NCBI GenBank assembly: GCA_026770025.1
Contig: JAMXDE010000029.1
Span: forward strand, 496,001-560,000
DNA: 64,000 nt
From: Craspedostauros australis
Lineage: Eukaryota; Bacillariophyta; Bacillariophyceae; Mastogloiales; Achnanthaceae
Direction of reading: 5' to 3'
Of this stretch, positions 9,229-18,943 are shown piece after piece; the stretch's first letter is position 1, and each line of letters begins with the position of its first letter. The notes beneath the pieces are model-generated. The model did no database searches, was not told the origin of the DNA, and was given only the letters and a program-made list of their open reading frames with translations. Position numbers and translations under genes: made by a program.

Positions 9229-10488
9229 TCATTTCCCCCACTGCCTCAATATTTCGTACAACACCACGGGCGCGCATGCGGCGACATTAAGACTGTTCTT
9301 GACGCCGAACGTCGGCAGCTCCAGTATGGCATCCATATCCGCCATGAGCTTCGTATCCACCCCCGTCACTTCGTTACCCAGAATCAACGCCACACTGTCC
9401 GGATACTGCCACTGCGTGTACGATTGGCTCTTGTCGGTGGTTTCCAACGCGTATACGCCGAACTGCGCATACTCCTTGCGCACAAACTCCACCGCCTCGC
9501 GCGTTGTGGCGAAATGGAGATTCGGCACAACGCGATCGGCACCCAACGCCGATTTGGCGACCTTGTCCGATCCCGAACCGGTCGGATGCGGCGTGATGCC
9601 CGTCGTGATTATGAGCTGGCAGCCGCAGGCATCGGCCGTGCGGAAGATGGATCCGACGTTGAAGGCGCTGCGCAGATTGTCCAGGATCAGGATGATGGGA
9701 AACGACTGTCGTGCGGCGGTTGCATCGTCGTCGTTATCTGCATCTGTAGACGACTGCGCGATCACGACCGCCCCATCCTGATCGTGATGGCGCACCCACG
9801 CTGTCTGATGGCTCTCATTTCGTTTGATGAGGAATTCAATCTGCCGCGCACATCTGTCGGCGGCGGCCTTCAATCTCACGGAATCATCGTAGGTTTCCTG
9901 CTTGGGGTAAATGAAGGCCCTGTACGTTCGGATGGCGGACCTGCCGAACGCAGGATCGTAACCACCGGTCGGATCCTCGATGGATGCGATGGCTGCGCGA
10001 TGCACATCGTCGCCCGCAATGCCCAGAACATGCAGCGCCTGCCGCAGCAGTTGTGGGCGATGCATCTGCAGCGTCTGTTGAGAAGACGCTGCCGTTGTCG
10101 TTGGTGACTCGGTTGCTTTCGTGTGTTCGCTGATGACATCATCTTTGCTCGGATCGCCGATCTCGCTGGTGCTTGTCATGTGCCGATGAAAAGGCATCCT
10201 GGTGTTCTGGCTTGTGGCTGAGAGTCGGTCGCGTCTCCTTCCCTCATGTTGGCGATGTACCAGTACGCGCATGGGCTTGTTGATCACTGACCCCGTATGC
10301 CTCCTTCTTGGACCGTGGATGTGTGGAGGCTGGAACGCAACTTTCCATGCATGCTGTCTTGATGCTCCTGTCGTCGGTGCTGCAGATACTACAGCTATTG
10401 TTACCAACGATGGCAGAAACGGCGACCGCAGAGAGCTGCAAATGAATGACATGTGCAAAATGTGAGACAGATGCAGAGCGTATCTCAT
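9229..10488 (-). CDS. SpoU/TrmH-type (SPOUT) RNA 2'-O-methyltransferase
   Basis: The last ~160 residues form a SpoU methylase domain with its three motifs. Motif 1 is LDNLRSAFNVGSIFRTADA, with the conserved Asn and Arg; motif 2 is LILGNEVTGVD; motif 3 is LPTFGVKNSLNVAACAPVV. The enzyme should methylate ribose 2'-OH in tRNA or rRNA with AdoMet through the SPOUT knot fold. I placed the start at ATG 10488 (419 aa). The open frame continues upstream, but only low-complexity sequence lies there. From this start the N-terminus is hydrophobic then basic (about residues 8-50), suggesting organelle or ER targeting. Later Met codons are also possible. A linker rich in Ser/Thr joins it to the catalytic part. 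Confidence 0.85.
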   Translation of the reverse strand: MRYALHLSHILHMSFICSSLRSPFLPSLVTIAVVSAAPTTGASRQHAWKVAFQPPHIHGPRRRHTGSVINKPMRVLVHRQHEGRRRDRLSATSQNTRMPFHRHMTSTSEIGDPSKDDVISEHTKATESPTTTAASSQQTLQMHRPQLLRQALHVLGIAGDDVHRAAIASIEDPTGGYDPAFGRSAIRTYRAFIYPKQETYDDSVRLKAAADRCARQIEFLIKRNESHQTAWVRHHDQDGAVVIAQSSTDADNDDDATAARQSFPIILILDNLRSAFNVGSIFRTADACGCQLIITTGITPHPTGSGSDKVAKSALGADRVVPNLHFATTREAVEFVRKEYAQFGVYALETTDKSQSYTQWQYPDSVALILGNEVTGVDTKLMADMDAILELPTFGVKNSLNVAACAPVVLYEILRQWGK

Positions 10489-11208
10489 GGTGTGTTGTAC
10501 TGATAGGTCAAGTAGCTCGTATGCGTACTGGTATGCAGGTGCGAAGATAGTGGTGGCTGTATCAATGGCTTTGGTAGATGTCGTCAATGTTGGAGATGTA
10601 CGGCTACTCGTCCGATCCAGAGACTGGGGGCCTCTCTCAACTGTGTTCGTTTGGGCACAAGTCGCACAAACATGATCGGAAAGGGCACGAAAGTTCGCGG
10701 AGGTGGTGGTTCTTGATGGGTGGCGCACAATTTTGTTGGAGGCCAGACTGTAGGCGTGAGGCACAATACAAGCTGATTCACAACACGCAGCGGACACGAC
10801 AGTGGCGCAAGGTCTCAATGCAGGCGCCTTGGGGATGCTCTATGGTAGAGAGAGGAAGCGTTCATTTCATTGTTGATAGCTCTCTGCGATTACAATATTT
10901 CCTTGATGTACTGTTGAGTAATGGCGATTAGTGGCGCATAGCAGTCAAGTACTCTTGTGTATTGTGTGCGCAATGTCCCCGGCGTTTGTGGCAGGCAACT
11001 GCGAACGTTGCTTCCGTCTCCATCTACTATATCATGATCGTCACAACAGGCATGTGCCAAGCAACGAGGTCCTCCTGTGATCATGTCGAAGCTGTTCCCC
11101 CAGTCTTCCGACATGTGACAGCGACGCCTCAAACCCTCCATCTCCGCCACACCACGGAGCAAACACCCATAGCACAGTATACCCTAGCATAGCATGGCGT
11201 CGTGTTCA
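10489..11208. other. Intergenic region between two same-strand genes
   Basis: 720 bases upstream of the SpoU gene and downstream of the SRPBCC gene, both on the minus strand. The reading frame of the SpoU gene stays open to 10818, so part of this could be coding if a start further upstream is used. Nothing else stands out. Confidence 0.5.
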
Positions 11209-11967
11209 TCACAAACCTTCCCGCTCCTTGAATTCTTTGTAATCGTTGTCCAGCACGATGTCCCGAAAGTTGACCATGGTCGTGCGGATCATCTTCTCCT
11301 CGACGACCGACGCTATGCGCTTGGACCGGCGAAAGAGCGCGGAGACGGCGCGCGGCGCCACGAAGGTCATCTGCATGGTCATTTCGGTTTGATCGTTGTC
11401 GCGCTCGCGAAAACGCACCACGCCGTAATTCTTGAGGCCGCTTATCGATTCCCATTTGATGACGCTGGGACGTTGCGCGCAATCTGAGACGGAGATCCAG
11501 GAGTAGGAGAGTCCCATGAACTTCATCGTCCATTTGGTGTGGCCTGGCTGATCTGGAACGAGTTCGACGCTGCGCAACCACGTCGACCACGTGGGCTGTC
11601 TGGACAGATCGGAGAAAGCATCGTATGCCACCTCACGTGGGAATGGCAGGTGGATGGATTGGGCGACCTCGATGTTGCGTCTGTTTGGTTTGCTGTCTTC
11701 CGCGTTGTCGTCGGTTTCGGCAGGTTCTGTGGCCGCAGCCGCATCTGCATTCACCACGCTCGTTGACGACCCTGTTTCTTTGGAATCGCTGGTGCTGGAC
11801 AACAGCAACGTACTCGTTCTTGTACTCGTACTCATTCTCAACGTTGGCAATGGCAACGGCAACGCAACCGAATTTGTTCGACCATGATGATGTCCTCGCC
11901 CTTGCGTGGTCCAAGCCTTGGCAAGGACGCAAGCCTGCAGAAGGCAGATCAAACTGATCGACCTCAT
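11209..11967 (-). CDS. Plastid-targeted SRPBCC (polyketide cyclase/COQ10-like) protein
   Basis: The chosen ATG at 11967 gives 252 aa with a hydrophobic signal peptide ending VLAKAWTT. Cleavage before Trp fits the ASAFAP-type rule for plastid import through the ER in red-plastid algae. A Ser/Thr-rich, transit-like stretch follows. Residues ~100-245 look like a START/SRPBCC lipid-binding fold: an initial beta strand VAQSIHLPFP, then VAYDAFSDLSRQPTWSTW, and later IKWESISGLKNYGVVRFRE. Such proteins bind hydrophobic ligands or quinones, and plastid members are common in algae and plants. The frame is open upstream to 12075, but that extension would hide the signal peptide. A run of (ACGAGT) codons near 11820 encodes Ser/Thr repeats. 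Confidence 0.75.
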   Translation of the reverse strand: MRSISLICLLQACVLAKAWTTQGRGHHHGRTNSVALPLPLPTLRMSTSTRTSTLLLSSTSDSKETGSSTSVVNADAAAATEPAETDDNAEDSKPNRRNIEVAQSIHLPFPREVAYDAFSDLSRQPTWSTWLRSVELVPDQPGHTKWTMKFMGLSYSWISVSDCAQRPSVIKWESISGLKNYGVVRFRERDNDQTEMTMQMTFVAPRAVSALFRRSKRIASVVEEKMIRTTMVNFRDIVLDNDYKEFKEREGL

Positions 11968-13094
11968 GTTCTCTTCGTCTTCTGCTTGGATGTGCTTCTT
12001 GACAGTGCTGTATGTACGAGCTATGTGTCTGTGCAGGCTCAATGGAATTGGCGTTGCTGTTCTATTGTATTGCAATTGTATTCTTTACGTTCTATGCGTT
12101 CGTCCCTCCTTGTTGTTAGTCTCTTGTTGCAGTATCGTCGTCGTCGTCGTCGTCGTCGAATGATGGCTTGGTGACTGGTTGCATTCGAGAAAGCAGGCAT
12201 CGCGACCGTCACGACCATCATTGCAAGACATCACAGACATCACTTGCGACGTGGTCAACCGTTGTCAATCTCGTGATGATCGTCGCAGTAGTCATCTCTT
12301 TTTCGTCATCATCATGGACAGACACGAAAACAGGAAAGCGTTTTCCACATGTCTTGTCAAAACACAAATGATAGAAATTCACCTTCGCAACGGAGAAAAT
12401 GTATCTTTACGGAGACCTATCTAATGCTCAACACGACGGAAGAACATCGCCGAACCCAACAGAAGGAAACGAAAAGAAACAATGAGATGGAAAAAACAAT
12501 CGAATCGAATGATTCGAATGAAGTTGATCCAATGCCAGCCAATGAAAACGTGGTATTCGAAAGGAACCTTCTTCCGTTCTTCACCACGACAAGAAGCCAA
12601 CGCACTCACAAAAATCGATGACGGGGCACTTTTGGCGCCGTCAGTGCGTGCAGTGGCACCGCGTGTCAGTACAAAGGACGAACGACACGCAACAACGACC
12701 AAGTCCAAACACAGCACACAACGCAGAACCAACGCAGAGAGAGTTGAAGGCGTCTTGGCCACCAGCCAACCAAACACAAGGAGGAGAAAACAAACCTCGG
12801 ACGACGCACGAAGGTTCCGTTTGTGACACAGCCACGCATGTGAAGAGATCACTCTTTCTCCCATCACACCTCATCCATCCATCCATCCATCATCAACTCA
12901 AACAAGAGAGAGAGAGACAGAGACAGAGAGAGTCAACAAGAAAGGATCGAACTCATCACTGGATGTCATAAAACGAGCACTTCGCCACATCGACAGACTC
13001 CATCCACACGAAACGACGTTGAAGCAACTGCTCTCCCCAACTACACTCTCACTTGTACAATAGGTTGAACTTGAACAAACCGAGCTATCCAACC
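11968..13094. other. Divergent intergenic region between two plastid-protein genes
   Basis: 1.1 kb between the starts of the SRPBCC gene (-) and the small plastid-targeted gene (+). It contains a (TCG)n run near 12135-12160, a purine-rich AGAGAGAGACAG stretch near 12905-12930 and a CATC repeat near 12870-12890. No coding frame is convincing. Both flanking genes encode predicted plastid proteins, so shared regulation is conceivable, but nothing in the sequence proves it. Confidence 0.55.
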
Positions 13095-13634
13095 ATGCCC
13101 TCACTTCTCTTCTCCTTCCTGTCGCTCTTCGCGATCCTGGCGCGTGCATTCCTTCCCCTCGCCTCGGCGACTTCCACATCCACACCGACGGCAGTTTCTA
13201 CATCGCGGCCATCCAGTCCATCCACAACGCAAGTGCAAGCACCAACAGCAACCACAAGATCAACACGGATGTTCGGAGTGCCAAAGGCGAGAAGTCAGTA
13301 CCAACAGCCATCATCACCATCCTGCGCCAGCATCTCACAAGATGAGATGGACTTCCATATGCCATCCGCCCACCAACCACAGCAACAACGAGACGACAGC
13401 ATGAATTCCATTCGGCAAGTGCACGATGACAGCGATGACGAGAACCGCAACGCACGTTTTGCCAAGAGTTACCAACAAGAACTGGAATCCTTGGGCCGAC
13501 TTGAGAATGCGTACCTGCAACGCAACAAGCAGCAATCGCTGGTAGTTCCTGTGGCAACGTCGTTCGCTGTGAGAGGAAGAGCGCTTGGGGAGGATGGCTA
13601 CGATGATCATGACGATGACTTCATCGGGTGCTGA
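13095..13634 (+). CDS. Plastid-targeted protein of unknown function, 179 aa
   Basis: Start ATG 13095 follows AACC. The first 20 residues are a clear signal peptide (LLFSFLSLFAILARAF), and ARAFLPLA is a near-textbook ASAFAP-type plastid motif with Phe after the cleavage point. The next ~50 residues are Ser/Thr/Pro-rich and transit-like. The remaining ~110 residues are polar with Gln-rich patches, one probable helix (FAKSYQQELESLGRLENAYL) and an acidic tail ending DDDFIGC. I recognise no family or cofactor motif. It could be a small stromal accessory or assembly protein, but that is a guess. The frame extends 14 codons upstream; the ATG chosen puts the signal peptide at the N-terminus. Confidence 0.75.
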   Translation: MPSLLFSFLSLFAILARAFLPLASATSTSTPTAVSTSRPSSPSTTQVQAPTATTRSTRMFGVPKARSQYQQPSSPSCASISQDEMDFHMPSAHQPQQQRDDSMNSIRQVHDDSDDENRNARFAKSYQQELESLGRLENAYLQRNKQQSLVVPVATSFAVRGRALGEDGYDDHDDDFIGC

Positions 13635-14275
13635 TACTGTGCGGGGACGGTGTCACTTTGTGTGGATGTTGGGTTGAGTGTTGCAGCAAGCACACCAACG
13701 GCTTCAATGGATGCAATGAATCCAACGATCCTTCATGCAAACATTCAAGCAACATCAGGATTGGCGTTGCAACGGAAGCTACGGCGATACTGCATCCACA
13801 TTCTGCCTGCTGCACGACTCCATGAACTCCCGCTTCTGCCATCACACCAGATCGCAACGCCATAAGTTTAGACATAGAGATCTCGTTTCAGCTATTACAT
13901 TGCATTGCACTATCATATCCGCTGCGCTTCGTCGTCTGTCTCGATTGCACCATCGATGGTGCAGTCGCATTCGTTGTGCTTCGTGGCTGTATAGTCAGAT
14001 GTGGATCGACGGGACTCTGCCTAGGATAGTCTAGATTACAGTGTCAACGTGACATGGATGTGATGTTCTGAGCCACAAGACGACGATGTGGCACCATTTT
14101 TGGAAACAGAACAAATCCACAAGAGTAAGATCTCCATCCATCATTGACACCACCGAGAGAAACAGAGCAGACGAGTTCGTCGGCCAAAAGCATCGCAGCA
14201 CTTCCCCAGCATCCCAAACACATGCACATGCACACGCTTTACTGACATAGAATACTATAGAGTACAACAAATACA
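13635..14275. other. Intergenic, between converging genes, with a long palindrome
   Basis: 641 bases between the plastid-protein gene (+) and the RING gene (-). It holds an 18-bp perfect palindrome at 13946-13963 (listed separately). I see no gene in it. Confidence 0.6.
13942..13967. repeat. Perfect 18-bp palindrome within a 26-bp near-palindrome
   Basis: TGCACCATCGATGGTGCA at 13946-13963 is its own reverse complement. One mismatched pair further out (13945/13964), three more pairs continue (CGA against TCG). It could form a cruciform or bind a dimeric protein, or form a transcript hairpin near the 3' ends of the converging genes. Confidence 0.7.
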
Positions 14276-15331
14276 TCACTTGCCCGCCGGCTGCGCCAAG
14301 TGTTCCCATCCCACAAGCTTGATCTCCAGATGCGGCGACGACTCCTCCTCGCCGACGCATTCCTCCACGAGAATGAGATCATTCTGCCGCACGTTGGGGA
14401 ACATGGGCATCAGAAAGGCCACGAGATTCGGCCACAGGTCCTGCAAGGCGGCGTAGTTGACCAGCTCCGCCACCGTGATGGGCGAGTAGTTGTTCATGGC
14501 GCGGCATACCATGATGTGGATGGTGGCGTCCCGATCGTGCGGACGTTGCATGTCCAGCGACAGCAGCGATCGCGACGAGTCTTGGCGCATGGAGCTGTCC
14601 ATGCTGTCTTGAACCGTCGTCGCGGTGTCGTCATCTTGCGTTGCGATGGAGGATGATGCTTGCCGATCGGCGTGCGTCGCAAGGCTGCTGCGATCCACGG
14701 TCTGCCAAGGATCGAGATTCTCCAGCAAATCGACGTCTTGCAGGTCCCAAGTCGGAAGCAGATCGTAGTCGGTGGCGAACCCGAGTCCGTAGAAGGGATG
14801 ATTCGTGAACGGCACCGTCGCGTTGCCGTTCTCACCGAACCTGTTCTGCGTCCGCCCGCGATGGACGGGACGCTCGGCGCTGCCCAGCACGAAGCGGAAG
14901 TGGTTGTACGTCGGCGACAGCCAGTAGAGGCGCATCAAGGTGAGGCAGTTCCAATCATCCTCCAAGAGTTGAGGACGCGCACGTATCGCGCAGTTGCACG
15001 TAGCGCAGCGCGGACGCGAGTGCTGCGTGTAGGCCTCGTAGACGCATCGGCCGCAGGCCACGTGCTGGCAATCCTGCAGCTGCACGGGATACAGCATGGG
15101 GAAGGCGCAGAATGCGCAGAACACGCAGTTGCGCGCGGCGTCCGCGGTCTGCGAGCGGCTGGTGCAGGACTCCGAGATGATGTGGCTGACCTGCTTCTTG
15201 ATGCAGGGCCACGACGATGGAGCGGAATGCAGCGAAGCAACGTGCGCGAAGTTCTCGATGGCGTGCGCGTCGTCGTACATGAATGAGATCACCAAGCCCG
15301 CGATGTCGTGAGGCAGTTCCTGCAGAGGCAT
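14276..15331 (-). CDS. F-box-like plus C3HC4 RING protein, probable E3 ubiquitin ligase
   Basis: With the start at ATG 15331 the protein has 351 aa. An F-box-like helix pair opens it (LQELPHDIAGLVISFM). A RING-HC finger follows with cysteines at residues 72, 75, 88, 93, 96, 109, 112 and His at 90, the exact C3HC4 spacing. RING proteins bring E2 enzymes to substrates, so ubiquitin transfer is the likely role. The rest has no recognised domain; the C-terminal ~60 residues are hydrophobic and well composed (LQDLWPNLVAFLMPMFP). The frame stays open upstream to 15856, but that part is Arg-rich low complexity and another minus frame there looks equally open, so an upstream exon cannot be excluded. 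Confidence 0.72.
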   Translation of the reverse strand: MPLQELPHDIAGLVISFMYDDAHAIENFAHVASLHSAPSSWPCIKKQVSHIISESCTSRSQTADAARNCVFCAFCAFPMLYPVQLQDCQHVACGRCVYEAYTQHSRPRCATCNCAIRARPQLLEDDWNCLTLMRLYWLSPTYNHFRFVLGSAERPVHRGRTQNRFGENGNATVPFTNHPFYGLGFATDYDLLPTWDLQDVDLLENLDPWQTVDRSSLATHADRQASSSIATQDDDTATTVQDSMDSSMRQDSSRSLLSLDMQRPHDRDATIHIMVCRAMNNYSPITVAELVNYAALQDLWPNLVAFLMPMFPNVRQNDLILVEECVGEEESSPHLEIKLVGWEHLAQPAGK

Positions 15332-16396
15332 GGCGACGCTCTGCGGTTGCTTGGCGTGCGGTGTGCTCCTTTCTTTGTCGCCGCGATGGCGCATGGAGAC
15401 CAACGCTCTTGCGAAGAGGCTGCGGCGACGACGGCGGCGACGACTTCTTGGTGCATCGTCGCGTCGGTGGATGCCATGCCAGCCAGCGAGAGTGATGCGA
15501 CGTTCTTGCAATGGCTGGTGACAGTCTTGACGTCGGTGCCGTCTGCCGCGGTGGTCGTTGTCGCCATTGTCATGAGACTGACTTCGCTTGGAACAGCGAC
15601 GGCGCAGAGCAGACATCCAGTGCGAGATGATTTGCATGGTGGGGCTTTCAGCTGGTTCACTTGCTATGATGGTGGACGGCTGCAACACTTGGATGAGTTT
15701 GTGACTCTGCTTCATGATGGCGAGAACTGCTTGCTGCTTTGCTACATGCATGCATCCATGTATGCATCGTCGCGAATGGAACAGCATGCTCCTTCTTGCA
15801 GAGCAGAAACGCAGATGCCAAGGAAGATGACATTGCTGCATCCTCGCACACGGCAAGATGAGTCAATGAATGAAAAGATGAACGCGTGCGAAAGGTTCGA
15901 CTTCGCAGGTCCAAGTGCGATGGAACGGCAAGAAATCAAGGCACGCAGTATCCACGAATGGGCCTCATGATGGGTTCGGTTCTCTTTCTTGCCATCCAAA
16001 TTTTGGTCATACTGTCCGTTCGGTGACGGTAACGACGATGCTGGTGATTGTGAGCAAGAAAGGCATGATCACAGCGTTCCTTGCAGCTTCGCGGCCTGTG
16101 CCGTTGCATCGACACCGTTGATTACAAAGCTTTCAGCAAGAACGCAACGAAGGATGTATCGACTCATCCATGCCTCTCTGTCAACGAACGATATTCCCAC
16201 GGCCGATGTCTCGGGTGACTGAGGCTCCCATCGCAGTTGCGAAAAGATGTGGTTGTCACGTGGATCGCCTTCTGTCATTGCAGAGAGGTGGAGCAAGAAG
16301 GAGATATGGGTGTGTACTCGTACGCCAACTGAAGTGGTTTGCCGATGACGCAACGCCTTCAATACGCTCCTCCAACATCTATGGAGCGGAAGGACA

Positions 16397-16436
16397 CAGC
16401 AGACATTTGAGAAGGTAACCCCTCAAATGTCTGTTG
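16397..16436. ncRNA. Strong hairpin of unknown role (possible structured RNA or small inverted repeat)
   Basis: CAGACATTTGAG at 16400-16411 is the exact reverse complement of CTCAAATGTCTG at 16422-16433, separated by 10 bases. One G-U pair and two further pairs extend the stem to 15. It lies about 1 kb from the nearest predicted start. Whether it is transcribed is unknown. Confidence 0.35.
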
Positions 16437-16824
16437 CTGCGCATGCGCGATATCGTCGATGAGCAAGAAAACAACAACTGGCTGTGGTAGTTGAGATGTG
16501 GGTGGAGTTGACAGTGCTGAGAATGCGTTGGATTCTACATACTGGTGTCGGTACGCACCATCCCACGCAACCACTTCCTTTCTTGGCGCTATCAGTGTCA
16601 CGGCGCAATGAGAGAACAACAAGTCCCAACAAACATCGAAAAAAATGGCGCGAACAACAACAACAACAACAACAACGAGAGGATCGACATCAACGGCAAC
16701 GAAATCACAGACTCCTCCAACCCATTCGACCAATCAATGTTGCCATTGCAACACCTCCCACGGACAAGGACAAACCAGCGACAATTATGACGATCAGCGG
16801 GGCTATGGCTTGTGTGTGAATGTC

Positions 16825-16854
16825 TCCACATTCCATGTCCAGAATGTGGACATG
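16825..16854. other. Two mutually exclusive hairpins sharing sequence
   Basis: TCCACATTC (16825-16833) can pair with GAATGTGGA (16842-16850). CATGTCC (16834-16840), which is the loop of that hairpin, can instead pair with GGACATG (16848-16854). The two stems overlap, so only one can form at a time. It lies ~600 bases upstream of the start at 17471. Confidence 0.35.
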
Positions 16855-17470
16855 TTGGATCATCATTCATTGAGGTATCCATCGTTGTTCTCATTCATTC
16901 ATTCATCCATCTTCGTATCCATTGATGCAAGTGCCACTCGTATGTTCTCACACATTCAAGAGATCTTCGTGAGTTCATTGTGCGCTCTATCCATCCATCT
17001 GTCCCACGGCACACAGAGAGACAACAACAACCATCTTGGTGGTGTGTACGACAGTCAACGATGAATTTGGCGACAACCAACAGGTGCGCGATGCATCATC
17101 AACAAATTTTCCCATGCAACCTCATAATTTTGGCAACTCCTTCTGCTCACAAACTGGCATCGTGTGCCGATCGAACAGGTACGTTCTCTGCCCCCATTGC
17201 CATCGCCACGGGCACCATGATCATCTGCGATGCATTGAGCAGACAGCGGCGTTGGTTGGTTGGTTGCTGCACTGCGTATCACGTGAAGAGCGGCCACGTC
17301 GTTGCTTCATGAGTACATGCGAGTATCACAATTCTGCCCCAGCACATCGAACGTGGGATGGTTCGTTGCGGAACCATTGATGCTTCAACTCACTTTGTGC
17401 CACTGCATCCATCCAACCCACCAACGCTGACTCCAGCAGCAGCAACAACAACACGGAACGACGAGACACC

Positions 17471-18943
17471 ATGAATACGTACACGTTCACAAAGATGATG
17501 GACGACACTCCATTCCACCTCGCCGATCTGGAGTCCATCCTGCAAGCCAAAGAAGGAGGAGGAGGCAACGGTGGACTCCGCGGCGCCGACAACGACGAAG
17601 ACCTGGACGACGCAGCACCCGCCATGCCCCAACTGAAGCGCGCCTTCACGGACGACATCCAGAGCACATCCGCGATCAATGACTTCCGCATCCGCCGCCC
17701 GGCCAGCTTGATGCCAGTCAGCGAGATGGACCATGAGGACCTGCAGCCGCTCAAGAGCACGCTCGTGACGCCCGACAAGGTGCAGCGATCGCGGTCTCCC
17801 GGATCCTTGAAGCCGCGGCGTGGTTTGATGCGGGCCACCCGATCCGTGCGCAACATGTTCTCCAACCGATCCGCCCGTTTCTCGTCCATGACCGGAGGCG
17901 GCAGCAAGAAAGGGTCGTCGAGCGAGAAGCAGGAAGGTGTCGGCGCATCCCTGCCTGCGAAGGATGCTCGCAAGCCATCGATGGGCAAGACCAACGCAGT
18001 GCCTTCCACTCCCAACAGCGTGCGCAAGAGGCAGCTCTTTCCCACGAGACCATCCGTCAAGGCCTTTCGACGCATGAGCCGCCGCAGCAGCCTCAGCAAC
18101 ATCGTCGGGAGCGGCGGCAGCGTCAGCAGCAGAAGCAACCGCTCGACCAAGGAGGCCGCGCCTGCATCCATGAGATCGTTGCGCTCCTCCAACGCAAGTC
18201 CAAGCAGCAAAACGAGCGATGGCAAACCAGCTCGCAAAGGCACTCCAAGCAGCATCCTTCCACGTGCGGCACCCGCAAACGTGGTCAAGGTGCCTTCGAT
18301 CCCCCGCGCCGCCTCCATGCAACCGATCGTCGATCGAACGATGCATAAGGGCCGCAGCAAGCGCCTGCTCATCGACACCGCGAGGAGCCCGCCCACGAAG
18401 CGCCTCTCCAAGTTCCCCACGCGCATGGCCGAGTCTCCTCCGCCATCGCGGCCCACCGTCCCGCTGCGGTTCGATACCGAAAAGGACCGGTACGATATGT
18501 CCGGCACTTCCAGCATGGCGTGGAAGTCACCCACGCCCTTCCTGTCACCCTGCAAGAGCACCATCGCAGCGCTGCCCGATATTCCTCTGGCCCCGCCGCT
18601 CGTGCGCGCCGAAACGGACGGCGCATGCACCATGGCGCCGCGATGGGAATCGGTCTCATCCGTGTCGTCGTACTCGTCCGGATCCACCGATGAACCACGC
18701 AACGATCTGAAGGGCGTCGTGCTGACGGTGATCAGCAACACCTCCCAGCTGAATCGGCAGCAATCGTTGGCCACGACGCATACCAACGACACGCTGAAGC
18801 ACGAGAACAAGGCCGGCACGATGTACCTGTCGCGGTCCATGAGCATGAAGCATCCCAACGAATGGAAGGGTCGGCAAGCGGATCACGGTGGCAAGAACAA
18901 GCAGGATCGTGCGCCCTTGTTGCCGACTCGCAGTATTTACTGA
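17471..18943 (+). CDS. Disordered Ser/Arg/Pro-rich protein of unknown function, 490 aa
   Basis: Start is ATG 17471 after GACACC. The protein is almost wholly low complexity, with many basophilic and proline-directed phosphorylation-like sites (RRSSLS, RSRSPGS, ARSPPT, SRSMSM). A conserved-looking hydrophobic helix sits at the N-terminus (TPFHLADLESILQAK). No globular domain, signal peptide or membrane segment is seen. Such composition is typical of scaffold, cytoskeletal or cell-cycle phosphoproteins, but no function can be assigned. The opposite strand is also open for 510 codons across the gene (TTG start). I prefer this strand because of its ATG context and coherent phosphoprotein-like composition. 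Confidence 0.6.
   Translation: MNTYTFTKMMDDTPFHLADLESILQAKEGGGGNGGLRGADNDEDLDDAAPAMPQLKRAFTDDIQSTSAINDFRIRRPASLMPVSEMDHEDLQPLKSTLVTPDKVQRSRSPGSLKPRRGLMRATRSVRNMFSNRSARFSSMTGGGSKKGSSSEKQEGVGASLPAKDARKPSMGKTNAVPSTPNSVRKRQLFPTRPSVKAFRRMSRRSSLSNIVGSGGSVSSRSNRSTKEAAPASMRSLRSSNASPSSKTSDGKPARKGTPSSILPRAAPANVVKVPSIPRAASMQPIVDRTMHKGRSKRLLIDTARSPPTKRLSKFPTRMAESPPPSRPTVPLRFDTEKDRYDMSGTSSMAWKSPTPFLSPCKSTIAALPDIPLAPPLVRAETDGACTMAPRWESVSSVSSYSSGSTDEPRNDLKGVVLTVISNTSQLNRQQSLATTHTNDTLKHENKAGTMYLSRSMSMKHPNEWKGRQADHGGKNKQDRAPLLPTRSIY

Larger units (their letters stand above)
15332..17470. other. Long intergenic region with strong hairpins
   Basis: 2.1 kb between the starts of the RING gene (-) and the Ser/Arg-rich gene (+). 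The first ~500 bases may include 5' sequence or an exon of the RING gene. It contains an (AAC)n run near 16660-16675, two hairpin elements at 16397-16436 and 16825-16854 (listed separately) and a GTACTCGTAC word at 16315. No coding frame is convincing. Confidence 0.5.

Noticed and set aside
17326..18858. 510-codon minus-strand frame opposite the Ser/Arg-rich gene
   Set aside because: It starts at TTG, has Leu/Arg-rich improbable composition, and mirrors the plus-strand gene.
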